Assembly (NCBI GenBank): GCA_019118935.1
Contig: DWXY01000071.1
Location: forward strand, 1-45,340
Length of the DNA: 45,340 nucleotides
Reading direction: 5' to 3'
Source of the DNA: Candidatus Oscillibacter pullicola
GTDB lineage: Bacteria > Bacillota > Clostridia > Oscillospirales > Oscillospiraceae
Positions 14,240-22,535 of this stretch are shown here, in pieces; position 1 is the stretch's first letter, and every line of letters starts with the position of its first letter. The position numbers and the translations under genes were made by a program. The notes under the pieces were generated by a model that ran no database searches, was not told the origin of the DNA, and was given only the letters and a program-made list of their open reading frames with translations.

Positions 14240-16288
14240 ATGGCGGACCTGAACACAGACGTGCGCTACATCAAGGGCATCGGCGAACAGCGGGCCAAGG
14301 CCCTGGGCAAGCTGGGCATCGCCACCCTGCGGGACCTGATCTCCTACTTCCCCCGGGCCTATGACGACCGCACCGCCCTGCGGCGCATCGCGGACCTGGT
14401 GCCCGGTGAGACCGCCGGCGTGGCCGCCATGGTGGCGTCCCCGCCCACCATCTCCCACATCCGCAAGGGTTTGGACCTAGTGAAGCTCCGGGCGGTGGAC
14501 AACACCGGCACCCTGGACGTGACCTTCTTCAACCAGGCGTGGCTGAAGAACAATCTGCGCCAGGGGGAGACGTATATCTTCTACGGCCGGGCGGAGGGCT
14601 CCCTTCTCCGGCATCAGATGGCCAATCCCGTGGTGGAGCCGGAGGGCCGGCGGGAGGTCACCGGCCGCATCGTGCCCATCTACCCCCTCACCGCCGGGGT
14701 CAGCCAGCTGATCCTGTCCCGGTCCATCCGCCAGGGGCTTACCGCCTGCGCCGACATCCTGCCGGACGTGCTGCCGGACCGGGTGCGGCGGGACCACCAG
14801 CTCTGCCGCATCGAGTACGCCTATGAGAACATCCACTTCCCGGAGAGCGCGGAGGCCCTGGACCTGGCCCGGCGGCGGCTGGCCTTTGAGGAGCTGTTCC
14901 TCTTCACCATCGGCCTGGAGCGGCTCCGCTCCCGCCGGGAGGTGGTCCACGTGCCCCCCTGCGGCGACGTGGACATGGCGCCCTTCTACCAGTCCCTGCC
15001 CTTCACCCTGACGGACGCCCAGCGCCGCTGTGTGGAGGAGGCGCTGGCGGACATGCGCTCCGGCACGCCCATGAACCGGCTCTGCCAGGGAGACGTGGGC
15101 TCCGGCAAGACCATGGTGGCCGCCGCCTGCGTGTATTTCATGGTGAAGAACGGCCGCCAGGCGGCCCTGATGGCCCCCACGGAGATCCTGGCCCAGCAGC
15201 ACTACCAGGGCCTGGCCCCCCTGCTGGAAAATTTGGGCATCCGGTGCGCCCTGCTGACCGGCTCCACCACCGCCAAGACGAAACGCTCCATCACTCAGCA
15301 GCTGGAGAACGGGGAGATCGACTTTGCCATCGGCACCCACGCCCTCATCACCGGCAGCGTGGCCTACCACGACCTGGGACTGGTGGTGACGGACGAGCAG
15401 CACCGCTTCGGCGTGGCCCAGCGGGCGGATCTGGCCGCCAAGGGGGACCACCCCCACATCCTGGTGATGTCCGCCACCCCCATCCCCCGGACGCTGGCCC
15501 TGATTTTGTACGGTGACCTGGACGTGTCCATCATTGACCAGCTGCCCCCCGGCCGCCAGCCGGTGCAGACCTTCGCCGTCACCGGAGGCTACCACCAGCG
15601 GGTGTACAGCTTCATCCGCAAGCTGGTGGGGGAGGGTCGGCAGGCCTACATCGTCTGCCCCATGGTAGAGGAGAACGAGGAGCTCCCCGACGAGCGCAAG
15701 GCGGTGACGGAGTACGCCAAAAAGCTCCAGGCGGAGGTGTTCCCCGACCTGAAGGTTGCCTTCGTCCACGGCAAGATGAAGCCCAGGGAGAAGGACGCGG
15801 TCATGACCGCCTTTGCCGCCCACGAGACGGACATTCTCGTGTCCACCACCGTCATCGAGGTGGGGGTGGACGTGCCCAACGCCGCGGTGATGGTCATCGA
15901 GAACGCGGAGCGGTTCGGCCTGAGCCAGCTCCACCAGCTGCGGGGCCGGGTGGGCCGGGGGAAGCATCAGTCCTACTGCATCCTGATCTCCGACAACAAA
16001 AACGAGGAGACCCGGCAGCGGCTGAAGGTCATGACCAAGACCACCGACGGCTTCAAGATTGCCGAAGAGGACCTGCGGCTTCGGGGCCCCGGCGACTTCT
16101 TCGGCCAGCGGCAGCACGGCCTGCCGGGGCTGAAGGTGGCGGACCTGGGCTGCGACACCCAGCTGCTGCAGGAGGCCCGCCAGGCGGCGGAGCAGCTGCT
16201 GGCGGAGGACCCGGATCTCACCTCCTGCCCCGCCACGGCGGAGCGCATCCAGGCCCTGTTCACCCAGGCGGCAGACACTCTGAACTGA
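14240..16288 (+). CDS. recG: ATP-dependent DNA helicase RecG
   Basis: This 682-aa helicase drives branch migration and reverses stalled replication forks. The N-terminal wedge domain (about 1-240) starts with a helix-hairpin-helix-like YIKGIGEQRAKALGKLGI and an OB fold. The helicase core has Walker A GDVGSGKT near 284, the DEQH box near 385 (DEQHRFG is typical of RecG), SATPIPRT, and motif VI QLHQLRGRVGRG. The C-terminal FGQRQHGLPGLKVADL block is the RecG TRG-like region. GGGAGGTG precedes ATG 14240; the open frame upstream of it has no role. The length is normal. It stands alone between two ECF modules, with its own promoter and terminator. Confidence 0.95.
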   Translation: MADLNTDVRYIKGIGEQRAKALGKLGIATLRDLISYFPRAYDDRTALRRIADLVPGETAGVAAMVASPPTISHIRKGLDLVKLRAVDNTGTLDVTFFNQAWLKNNLRQGETYIFYGRAEGSLLRHQMANPVVEPEGRREVTGRIVPIYPLTAGVSQLILSRSIRQGLTACADILPDVLPDRVRRDHQLCRIEYAYENIHFPESAEALDLARRRLAFEELFLFTIGLERLRSRREVVHVPPCGDVDMAPFYQSLPFTLTDAQRRCVEEALADMRSGTPMNRLCQGDVGSGKTMVAAACVYFMVKNGRQAALMAPTEILAQQHYQGLAPLLENLGIRCALLTGSTTAKTKRSITQQLENGEIDFAIGTHALITGSVAYHDLGLVVTDEQHRFGVAQRADLAAKGDHPHILVMSATPIPRTLALILYGDLDVSIIDQLPPGRQPVQTFAVTGGYHQRVYSFIRKLVGEGRQAYIVCPMVEENEELPDERKAVTEYAKKLQAEVFPDLKVAFVHGKMKPREKDAVMTAFAAHETDILVSTTVIEVGVDVPNAAVMVIENAERFGLSQLHQLRGRVGRGKHQSYCILISDNKNEETRQRLKVMTKTTDGFKIAEEDLRLRGPGDFFGQRQHGLPGLKVADLGCDTQLLQEARQAAEQLLAEDPDLTSCPATAERIQALFTQAADTLN

Positions 16289-16289
16289 A

Positions 16290-16320
16290 ACGCCCCGGCG
16301 TCTGCCGGGGCGCTTTTTTT
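16290..16320 (+). terminator. Terminator of recG
   Basis: CGCCCCGGC pairs with GCCGGGGCG around a short loop, followed by seven T. Confidence 0.85.
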
Positions 16321-16330
16321 CCATTCCCCC

Positions 16331-16357
16331 TGTGACCTTTTTGCCCGCTCATTCGTA
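16331..16357 (+). promoter_or_regulatory. ECF-type autoregulatory promoter, module 2
   Basis: TGTGAC at 16331-16336, a 17-bp spacer and CGTA at 16354-16357, 26 bp before the sigma gene start. It resembles the -35/-10 pattern of SigW/SigX-type factors. Confidence 0.5.
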
Positions 16358-16382
16358 ATGAAAACAGAAGGAGGTGAGGCCA

Positions 16383-16850
16383 GTGACCGAAGCGGAACAG
16401 CTCTTTGAGCAGGTATACCGGACCTATGGGCCCTCTCTGTACCGCTTCTGCCTCCTCCAGATGAAGAACCCGGCGGACGCAGAGGACGTTTTGCAGGAGG
16501 TATTCTGCAAGCGGCTGTACCGGGCGCCGGCCTTCGCCTCTCCGGACCACGAGCGGCGGTGGCTGTTCCGGGTGGCTCTGAACCAGTGCCGGGACGCCTG
16601 GAAACGCTCCAGCCGGTCGGACCTGCCTCTGGAGGCCGCCTCCGCCGCCGTCACGCCGGAGGAGCTGGGGCTGCTGGACCATGTGGCCGCTCTGCCGGAG
16701 CCCCAGCGGACGGCCATCCACCTCCACTATTACGAGGGGTACTCCCTTCAGGAGATCGCGCGGCTCCTGGGGGTGACGGTGCCCACGGTGAAAATGCGGC
16801 TGAAGCGGGGCCGGGATGCCCTGCGGAACACATGGGAGGAACACTTATGA
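16383..16850 (+). CDS. ECF-type sigma-70 factor, module 2
   Basis: This 155-aa protein has region 2 (LFEQVYRTYGPSLYRFCLLQMKNPADAEDVLQEVFCKRL) and region 4 (LPEPQRTAIHLHYYEGYSLQEIARLLGVTVPTVKMRLKRGRDALR), with the classic SigW-like recognition helix. GTG 16383 is chosen because AAGGAGGTGAGG lies six bases upstream; the GTG at 16374 is inside that site. The sigma factor of module 1 has almost the same ribosome site and GTG start, but the proteins are clearly distinct. The stop overlaps the ATG of the anti-sigma gene by four bases. It is probably autoregulated from 16331-16357. Confidence 0.9.
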   Translation: MTEAEQLFEQVYRTYGPSLYRFCLLQMKNPADAEDVLQEVFCKRLYRAPAFASPDHERRWLFRVALNQCRDAWKRSSRSDLPLEAASAAVTPEELGLLDHVAALPEPQRTAIHLHYYEGYSLQEIARLLGVTVPTVKMRLKRGRDALRNTWEEHL

Positions 16851-17989
16851 ATCGCTATCACGAGTCAATGGAACACTGCGCGCCCCCGCCGGAGCTGGAG
16901 ACCCGGCTGCGGGAAGCCGTTTTGTCTGCGGACCCGGAGCGGAACACCCATCCTGCCGTCTTCCGCCCCCGTGGCTTTTTCCGGAAGGCGCTGCTGGCGG
17001 CGGTGCTGGCCGTGGCGCTGACGCTGTCCGTGGGGGCTGCGGTGCTAGTACACTGGGATGACATCTTCACAGACCGGTTCGGCCCGGAGGGGGCGGAGAC
17101 CCCCATGGCCGAAAAGGCCTTTCAGCCGGTCAACGTATCCTCCGTCTGCGATGACGTGACACTGACCATCCGGGAAGGACTCGTCGACGAGAAGAGCATC
17201 TACCTGATCCTGGACTATCAGCTACCGGATACGGTAGATCCGGAGACAGTGGAGATGGCTTACAACAGCCGGGAGGACACCCAAAAGGATGACATTGAAC
17301 TTCCTTCAATTACCTATTACGCCACAGACGATGTTGCCTGGGATGATCTGAAAGCGGCTGAGCAGGATACCTGGGCAACACTGGACTGGACAGATCCGCT
17401 CACCCGTATCTTCTACGGGAAGTCGGAAAGCACGCTGAACCGCATTGGCAGGGTCAATGGCTCCAGCGGCCTGGGGGAGGCCGGCTACGATCCAGCCACC
17501 AATACACTCTCCTATCTCTGTAATATCACCGGAGACGCGGACAGCCTGGACTTCACCGCCCAGCCCCTGACGTTGCTGGTGACGCCGCCTGTCCTACGGG
17601 TGAACGGTGTGGACACAGCGGTGACAAACCACCCTGCTATCCTCACCTTCCAGCCGTCCGCAGTCTCGCAGACCCTGACGGGATCCTACCGGCACGGCGG
17701 CTTCTCCGCCCGGGCCGTCCTGTCCCCCCTGTCCATCTATGTGGAGGTCTCCGGCGGCACCGCCTATCGGGATACAGAGGAGCTGGTGTCGGACACCTCC
17801 CTGCTGCTGCGGGATGGCAGCATCCTGCCAGCCGTGGACCTGATCTTCGGATTTACCGGAGGCGGCAGCCATAATACAGAGGACGAGTATCTCTCCTCAG
17901 CAGACTTCACCAGCCAGTTCCAGGACCTGCTGGACGTGAGCCAGGTCGCCGCCGTGCAGGTGGGAGACATCCAAATCCCCCTGGAATGA
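16847..17989 (+). CDS. DUF4179-like anti-sigma factor / membrane protein
   Basis: This 380-aa protein starts at ATG 16847, overlapping the sigma gene stop. A cytoplasmic segment of about 45 residues (with HESMEHCAPPPELETRLREAV) is followed by one transmembrane helix at about 46-66, then a large extracellular region. The juxtamembrane part (FGPEGAE...VNVSSVCDDVTLTIREGLVDEKSIYLILDY) resembles the DUF4179 domain found in clostridial ECF-linked membrane proteins. The cytoplasmic end has no clear HxxxCxxC zinc motif, unlike module 1. Its expected role is to sequester the sigma factor until an envelope signal arrives; this is inferred from gene order and layout. Confidence 0.75.
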   Translation: MNRYHESMEHCAPPPELETRLREAVLSADPERNTHPAVFRPRGFFRKALLAAVLAVALTLSVGAAVLVHWDDIFTDRFGPEGAETPMAEKAFQPVNVSSVCDDVTLTIREGLVDEKSIYLILDYQLPDTVDPETVEMAYNSREDTQKDDIELPSITYYATDDVAWDDLKAAEQDTWATLDWTDPLTRIFYGKSESTLNRIGRVNGSSGLGEAGYDPATNTLSYLCNITGDADSLDFTAQPLTLLVTPPVLRVNGVDTAVTNHPAILTFQPSAVSQTLTGSYRHGGFSARAVLSPLSIYVEVSGGTAYRDTEELVSDTSLLLRDGSILPAVDLIFGFTGGGSHNTEDEYLSSADFTSQFQDLLDVSQVAAVQVGDIQIPLE

Positions 17990-17998
17990 CCCATCCTT

Positions 17999-18035
17999 CC
18001 GTCCCGGGGCAATGCCCCGGGACGGCTTGTTTTTG
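17999..18035 (+). terminator. Terminator of ECF module 2
   Basis: CCGTCCCGGGGC-AAT-GCCCCGGGACGG, a 12-bp perfect stem, followed by CTTGTTTTT. Confidence 0.8.
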
Positions 18036-18040
18036 GGGAA

Positions 18041-18069
18041 TTGAGTTTTCCCGCCTGGTGTGGTATACT
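18041..18069 (+). promoter_or_regulatory. Promoter of the aminotransferase gene
   Basis: TTGAGT at 18041-18046, a 17-bp spacer and TATACT at 18064-18069. Confidence 0.65.
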
Positions 18070-18134
18070 GAAATAATCAAATCACACAGCGGCGCGCCGG
18101 AAGTGTGCGCACTTGAAATGGAGGACAACGCAGA

Positions 18135-19346
18135 ATGGTGCCTTATGCCAAGCGCATGGAAAAAATGGCCTTCACGGCCAATGTGGTCAAAGGACTGTTC
18201 GGGTCCATGACGAACCCGGACATCATCTCCTTCAGCGGCGGTTCCCCCGCCAGAGAGGCCCTGCCGGTGGACACCATCCGCCAGCTGGCCGATGAGGTGC
18301 TCCGGACGGACACCCGGGGCGTGGAGGCCCTGCAGTACGGCCCCATCGAGGGGATCCGGGACCTGCGGGAGGTGGTGGTCCGGGAGCTGCTGGCCCCCAA
18401 GGGCATCGACTGCGGCGTGGAGAACGTCATGATCATCACCGGCGGCCTGGAGGGCATCAACCTGACCTGCCAGGCGTACATCGACCCCGGCGACGTGATC
18501 CTGGTGGAGGCCCCCACCTTCGTCCAGTCCGTGGAGATCTTCGACATGTTCGAGGCCAGGTGCGTGGGCGTGGCCATGGACGACAACGGTCTGATCCCGG
18601 AGGATCTGGAGCGGAAGATCCGGCAGTGCCATCCCAAGATGATCTATGTCATTCCCACCTTCCAGAACCCCAGCGGCCGCACCCTCAGCCTGGAGCGGCG
18701 GAAGGCCGTGGCGGAGCTGGCCGCCAAATACGACGTGCTGGTGCTGGAGGACGACCCCTACCGGGACATCCGGTACAGCGGGGAGGACCTGCCTCCCATC
18801 AAGCACTTCGACACCACGGACCATGTGGTGATGGCGGGCAGCTTCTCCAAGATCTTCTCCCCCGGCTCCCGGCTGGGCTATGTGGTGGCGGACGCGGAGA
18901 CCATCCAGCATCTGGTGGACGTGAAGTCCGCCACCAACTCCCACACCTCCATGCTGCCCCAGATCCTCTGCGCGGAGTTCTTCAAGCGGGGCTACTACCC
19001 CGCCCATCACCAGATGATCTGCGACCTGTACCGCAAGCGCCGGGACGTGATGCTGCGGAGCATCGACCGGTATTTCCCCGCCGGCACCAAGCACAGCAAT
19101 CCGGACGGCGGCCTCTTCACCTGGGTGGAGCTGCCCGGCGGCATCGACACCTCCGCCCTGCTGCAGGAGTCCTCCACAGACCCGGCGGTGAACGTGGCCT
19201 TTGTGGCGGGCGAGGGCTTCTTCTCCGACCGGGACGGCCAGGGGAAAAACTGTATGCGCATGAGCTTCGGCAACACGCCGGAGGACCTGATCGAGGAGGG
19301 CGTCCGCCGCCTGGGCGGGCTGATCTGCTCCAAGCTGAACAAGTGA
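18135..19346 (+). CDS. PLP-dependent class I/II aminotransferase (COG1167-like, no HTH)
   Basis: This 403-aa fold-type I enzyme transfers amino groups between amino acids and 2-keto acids. Lys239 in SFSKIFSPGSRLGY should bind PLP, with the downstream Arg of that motif. The block IPTFQNPSGRT and DDPYRDIRYSGE match the LysN/Aro8-like multisubstrate transaminases; substrates could include 2-aminoadipate, aromatic or branched-chain amino acids. Unlike MocR regulators it lacks an N-terminal winged helix. ATG 18135 follows GGAGG by ten bases. It has its own promoter and a very strong convergent terminator at 19343-19393. Confidence 0.85.
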   Translation: MVPYAKRMEKMAFTANVVKGLFGSMTNPDIISFSGGSPAREALPVDTIRQLADEVLRTDTRGVEALQYGPIEGIRDLREVVVRELLAPKGIDCGVENVMIITGGLEGINLTCQAYIDPGDVILVEAPTFVQSVEIFDMFEARCVGVAMDDNGLIPEDLERKIRQCHPKMIYVIPTFQNPSGRTLSLERRKAVAELAAKYDVLVLEDDPYRDIRYSGEDLPPIKHFDTTDHVVMAGSFSKIFSPGSRLGYVVADAETIQHLVDVKSATNSHTSMLPQILCAEFFKRGYYPAHHQMICDLYRKRRDVMLRSIDRYFPAGTKHSNPDGGLFTWVELPGGIDTSALLQESSTDPAVNVAFVAGEGFFSDRDGQGKNCMRMSFGNTPEDLIEEGVRRLGGLICSKLNK

Positions 19347-19393
19347 ACGAAGAGCCGCCCCGGCGCTGTGCGCCGGGGCGGCTCTTCGTTCAC
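19343..19393. terminator. 23-bp perfect inverted repeat spanning two convergent stop codons
   Basis: The two arms, 19343-19365 and 19371-19393, are perfect complements around CTGTG. Each arm holds the stop codon of one of the convergent genes, so the palindrome is at once coding end and two-way terminator. T-runs are short. Confidence 0.75.
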
Positions 19394-19965
19394 TGCAGCT
19401 CGTCCAGGGTCAGGGCGAAGCTGTCCATAAAGGTCTCCAGAAAGTACGCCACCTCCGGCAGTCCATAGCCCTCCAGGGCTTTTCGGGTCTGGTCGGCGGC
19501 CTGCCGGAATTCGTTGTTGCCGGCCTTCAGCTCCTCCACGCACTTGATGTAGGCGGAGAGCTTGTCCGCCGCCTTCACCACCTGCCGCACCTCCGGATCG
19601 GCCTCCGTCAGGATGGGCCTGTACACCCCCTGGAGCTCCGGCGGCAGCATCTGGAGCAGCTTCCGCTCCGCCACCGTCTCCACGTCCTGGTAGGCGCTGC
19701 GGATGGCCGGGTTATCGTACTTGATGGGGGTGGGCATGTCGCCGGTCAGGATCTCGCTGGCGTCGTGGTACAGCGCCGCCACCGCCACGGCGCCGGGGTC
19801 CAGGTGTCCGCTGAACTTCTCGTTGCGGATCACCGCCAGGGCGTGGGCCAGGACGGCCACCTGGTGGCTGTGCTCCTGGACGTTCTCCGGCGCGGTGTTG
19901 CGCATCAGGGCCCACCGCTGGATGAACCGCATCCGGGAGATATAGGCAAAGAAATGGCTCTTCAT
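19390..19965 (-). CDS. yfbR: 5'-deoxynucleotidase, YfbR family (HD domain)
   Basis: This 191-aa HD-domain phosphohydrolase removes phosphate from deoxyribonucleoside 5'-monophosphates. MKSHFFAYISRMRFIQRWALMRN matches the start of E. coli YfbR, which fixes the start at ATG 19965; upstream in-frame codons overlap mtaB. The metal residues His32 (QEHSHQV), His67 and Asp68 (LYHDASE) and Asp134 (KAADKLSAY) agree with the E. coli set. GGAGG lies before the start within the mtaB stop region, and the genes are one base apart (TGACATG), so they form an operon. The pairing with a tRNA-modifying enzyme has no obvious pathway logic. Confidence 0.9.
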   Translation of the reverse strand: MKSHFFAYISRMRFIQRWALMRNTAPENVQEHSHQVAVLAHALAVIRNEKFSGHLDPGAVAVAALYHDASEILTGDMPTPIKYDNPAIRSAYQDVETVAERKLLQMLPPELQGVYRPILTEADPEVRQVVKAADKLSAYIKCVEELKAGNNEFRQAADQTRKALEGYGLPEVAYFLETFMDSFALTLDELQ

Positions 19966-19966
19966 G

Positions 19967-21256
19967 TCAGTCCTCCAAAAGCTCACCCAGCAGGGACGCT
20001 CCGTCGGTGCCGGTGATTTTCACATTCCGCACCTGGTTATGCAGGTCCGTTCCGTCCGCCAGCACCTCCATATAGTTGGGGGCGTGGCCGAAATACCTGC
20101 CGTCCTTGGGCTGTTCAAAGAGGACGGGATACACCGCTCCCACGCAGGCCGCGAGATAGTTCCGGTGGAGCTCCTCCGCCACCGCCGCCGCCCGGCGGGC
20201 CCGCTCCTCCTTCACGGCCTTCGGCACCTGGCGCATCTTGGCCGCCGGGGTACCGGGCCGGACGGAGTAGGGGAAGATGTGCATCTGGGCAAAGCCGCAC
20301 CGCCGGATGAAGTCCAGCGTCTGGGCAAATTCCTCCTCCGTCTCCTCCGGGAACCCGGTGATGAGGTCCGTGGTGACGGCGGGATGTGCAAAATATTGGT
20401 TCAAAAGTGCAACAGACTGCGCATATTGAGCCGTATCGTATTTCCGGTTCATCCGCTTCAGAGTGGCGTCGCACCCGGACTGCATGGACAGGTGGAACTG
20501 CGGGCAGAGATTGGGCAGGGCGGCTGCCCGGCGGCAGAAGTCCTCTGTGATGGTCCGGGGCTCCAGGCTCCCCAGCCGGATGCGGACGGCCGGTGCGGCG
20601 GCGCAGACAGCCTCCAGCAGGTCGATCAGGGTCTCCCCGTTTTTCAGGTCCTGGCCCCAGGAGGAGATCTCGATGCCCGTCACCACGATCTCCCGGTAGC
20701 CCTCCGCTGCCAGCGCCCGGGTCTGCTCCACGGCAGTGGGGATGGGCAGGGACCGCACCCGTCCCCGGGCGTAGGGGATGATGCAGTAGGTGCAGAAGTT
20801 GACGCACCCGTCCTCCACCTTCAGCATGGCCCGGGTGCGGCCCTCCAGGCCGCCGGCGGGCAGGACCTCGAACACCCGCCGCTCAAAGGGCTGGTCGATG
20901 GCCTCGATCTGCCGCTTCTCCGCCGCGGCCTCCTCCAGAAGGCGGATGAAGCCCGTCCGGTCGCCGGTTCCGGCGATCAGGTCCACCCCCAGCTTCCGCA
21001 CGTCGTCCACATGGGTCTGGGGATAGCAGCCGCACACCGCCACCACTGCGCCAGGGTGCTTCCGCTGGACGCCGTGGATCACCTGCCGGGACTTCTGGTC
21101 GCTGACCGCCGTGACGGAGCAGGTGTTCACGATGTAGGCGTCCGCCTCCTCAGAAAACTCCGCGAGCGTGTGCCCCCGGGCCAGCAGCTCCTGCTCCATG
21201 GCCTGGGTCTCATATTGGTTCACCTTGCAGCCCAAGGTATAGATGGCAACTTTCAT
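19967..21256 (-). CDS. mtaB: tRNA t6A37 methylthiotransferase MtaB
   Basis: This 429-aa radical-SAM enzyme turns t6A37 into ms2t6A37 in tRNAs reading ANN codons, steadying decoding. The N-terminal methylthiotransferase domain binds an auxiliary 4Fe-4S cluster through Cys10 (TLGC), Cys46 (NTCSV) and Cys77 (CGCY). The radical-SAM cluster is Cys151, Cys155 and Cys158 (CVNFCTYC). MHIFPYSVRPGTPAA and the C-terminal TRAM-like region are also present. MKVAIYTLGCKVNQYET is the MtaB rather than MiaB or RimO start. ATG 21256 follows GCAAGGAGATT; the eight earlier codons in frame precede that site. The divergent cysteine desulfurase could supply sulfur for its clusters. Confidence 0.92.
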   Translation of the reverse strand: MKVAIYTLGCKVNQYETQAMEQELLARGHTLAEFSEEADAYIVNTCSVTAVSDQKSRQVIHGVQRKHPGAVVAVCGCYPQTHVDDVRKLGVDLIAGTGDRTGFIRLLEEAAAEKRQIEAIDQPFERRVFEVLPAGGLEGRTRAMLKVEDGCVNFCTYCIIPYARGRVRSLPIPTAVEQTRALAAEGYREIVVTGIEISSWGQDLKNGETLIDLLEAVCAAAPAVRIRLGSLEPRTITEDFCRRAAALPNLCPQFHLSMQSGCDATLKRMNRKYDTAQYAQSVALLNQYFAHPAVTTDLITGFPEETEEEFAQTLDFIRRCGFAQMHIFPYSVRPGTPAAKMRQVPKAVKEERARRAAAVAEELHRNYLAACVGAVYPVLFEQPKDGRYFGHAPNYMEVLADGTDLHNQVRNVKITGTDGASLLGELLED

Positions 21257-21366
21257 GGAATCTCCTTGCACTTTCCGCAAAACCTTTATATAATAACTTG
21301 GTGCGTTTCGATTATACTGTAATTTTCACCGTTGGGCAAGGCCCAACTGCAAGGAGATTGTTTTTC

Positions 21367-22503
21367 ATGATTTATCTGGACCACGCCGCCACCACGCCTG
21401 TTCCCCGGGCGGTGGCGGATGCCATGTACGAGGTGCTCACCGGGCAGTTCGGCAACCCCAGCTCCCAGTATCCCATGGGGCTGGAGATGAAGCGCCGGGT
21501 GGAATCCTGGCGGAGGACCGTGGCGGACGCGCTGGGCTGTGCGGCCAAGCAGCTGTTCTTCACCTCCTGCGGCACGGAGGCGGACAACTGGGCCGTCACC
21601 GCCGCCTGCTGGCAGAACCGCCATCTGGGCCGCCACATCGTCACCACCGCAGTGGAGCACAGCGCCGTGCTGGAGGCCTGCCGCTGGATGGAGCGGCAGG
21701 GGTACGAGGTCACCTATCTGGCCCCGGCCCAGGACGGCTCCCTCTCTGCGGAGCAGGTGCTGGCCGCCGTCCGGCCGGACACGGCGCTGGTGTCCTGCAT
21801 GCTGGTGAACAACGAGCTGGGAAACATCTACCCCATCGCCGAGATCGCCCGGAGCCTGGCGGCGAAGAACCCGCAGACGCTGCTGCACACCGACGCGGTC
21901 CAGGGCTTTTTGAAGGTCCCCTGCTCCGCCAAAACGCTGGGGGCGGACTTCATCACCATCTCCGCCCACAAGATCGGGGGACCCAAGGGCATCGGCGCCC
22001 TGTACATCGGTCCCCGGGTCCGGAATCCAAAGCCCCTGCTGGCCGGCGGCGAGCAGGAGAGCGGTCTCCGGGCCGGCACCGAAGCCACGGCCCAGATCGC
22101 GGGCTTCGCCAAAGCTGTGGAGCTGCGGCGGGAAAATCTGGAGGAGAAGCTCCGCCGCATGGCGGAAATCCGGGACTATGCCGCAGAGCGGCTGTCCGCC
22201 ATTCCCGACTTGAAAATCCTCTCCGCCCCCGGCGGCGCGCCCCATGTCCTCTCTGTCTCTCTCGTGGGCTGGCCCAGCCAGAACATCGTCAATGACCTGG
22301 GCAGCCAGGGCATCTGTATCTCCGCCGGCTCCGCCTGCCACCAGGGCAAGCCCAGCCACGTGATTGCAGCTTTGAAGCTGCCGAAGAAGGTCTCCGGCGG
22401 GGTGATCCGCCTGAGCTTCGGCCCGGAGACCGCCGCGAGCGACATCGACGCCTGTGCGGACGCCCTGCGGCGCCACCACGACACCCGGATGCCCATGCTG
22501 TAA
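21367..22503 (+). CDS. Cysteine desulfurase (NifS/IscS family)
   Basis: This 378-aa PLP enzyme takes sulfur from cysteine to make a persulfide for iron-sulfur clusters or thio-modified tRNA. MIYLDHAATTP is the classic start. Lys202 (SAHKIGGPKG) binds PLP and Cys324 (GSACHQG) should carry the persulfide; the usual SSGSAC is here SAGSAC. ATG 21367 is preceded by GCAAGGAG, the same word as before mtaB on the other strand, at 19 bases. No scaffold gene is adjacent, so the acceptor is unknown; supply to the neighbouring MtaB or to a tRNA thiolase (ThiI/MnmA) is plausible. It starts an apparent operon with the MATE gene. Confidence 0.9.
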   Translation: MIYLDHAATTPVPRAVADAMYEVLTGQFGNPSSQYPMGLEMKRRVESWRRTVADALGCAAKQLFFTSCGTEADNWAVTAACWQNRHLGRHIVTTAVEHSAVLEACRWMERQGYEVTYLAPAQDGSLSAEQVLAAVRPDTALVSCMLVNNELGNIYPIAEIARSLAAKNPQTLLHTDAVQGFLKVPCSAKTLGADFITISAHKIGGPKGIGALYIGPRVRNPKPLLAGGEQESGLRAGTEATAQIAGFAKAVELRRENLEEKLRRMAEIRDYAAERLSAIPDLKILSAPGGAPHVLSVSLVGWPSQNIVNDLGSQGICISAGSACHQGKPSHVIAALKLPKKVSGGVIRLSFGPETAASDIDACADALRRHHDTRMPML

Positions 22504-22535
22504 GGCATTTTTACTTTCAAGAGGTTACGTCTTTT

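Noticed and set aside
14477-16324. 615-codon open frame antisense to recG
   Set aside because: Its His/Gly/Gln-rich translation is a shadow of recG, which has all its helicase motifs.
19964-21322. 452-codon open frame antisense to mtaB
   Set aside because: mtaB on the other strand has all cluster cysteines; the plus-strand frame has no domain.
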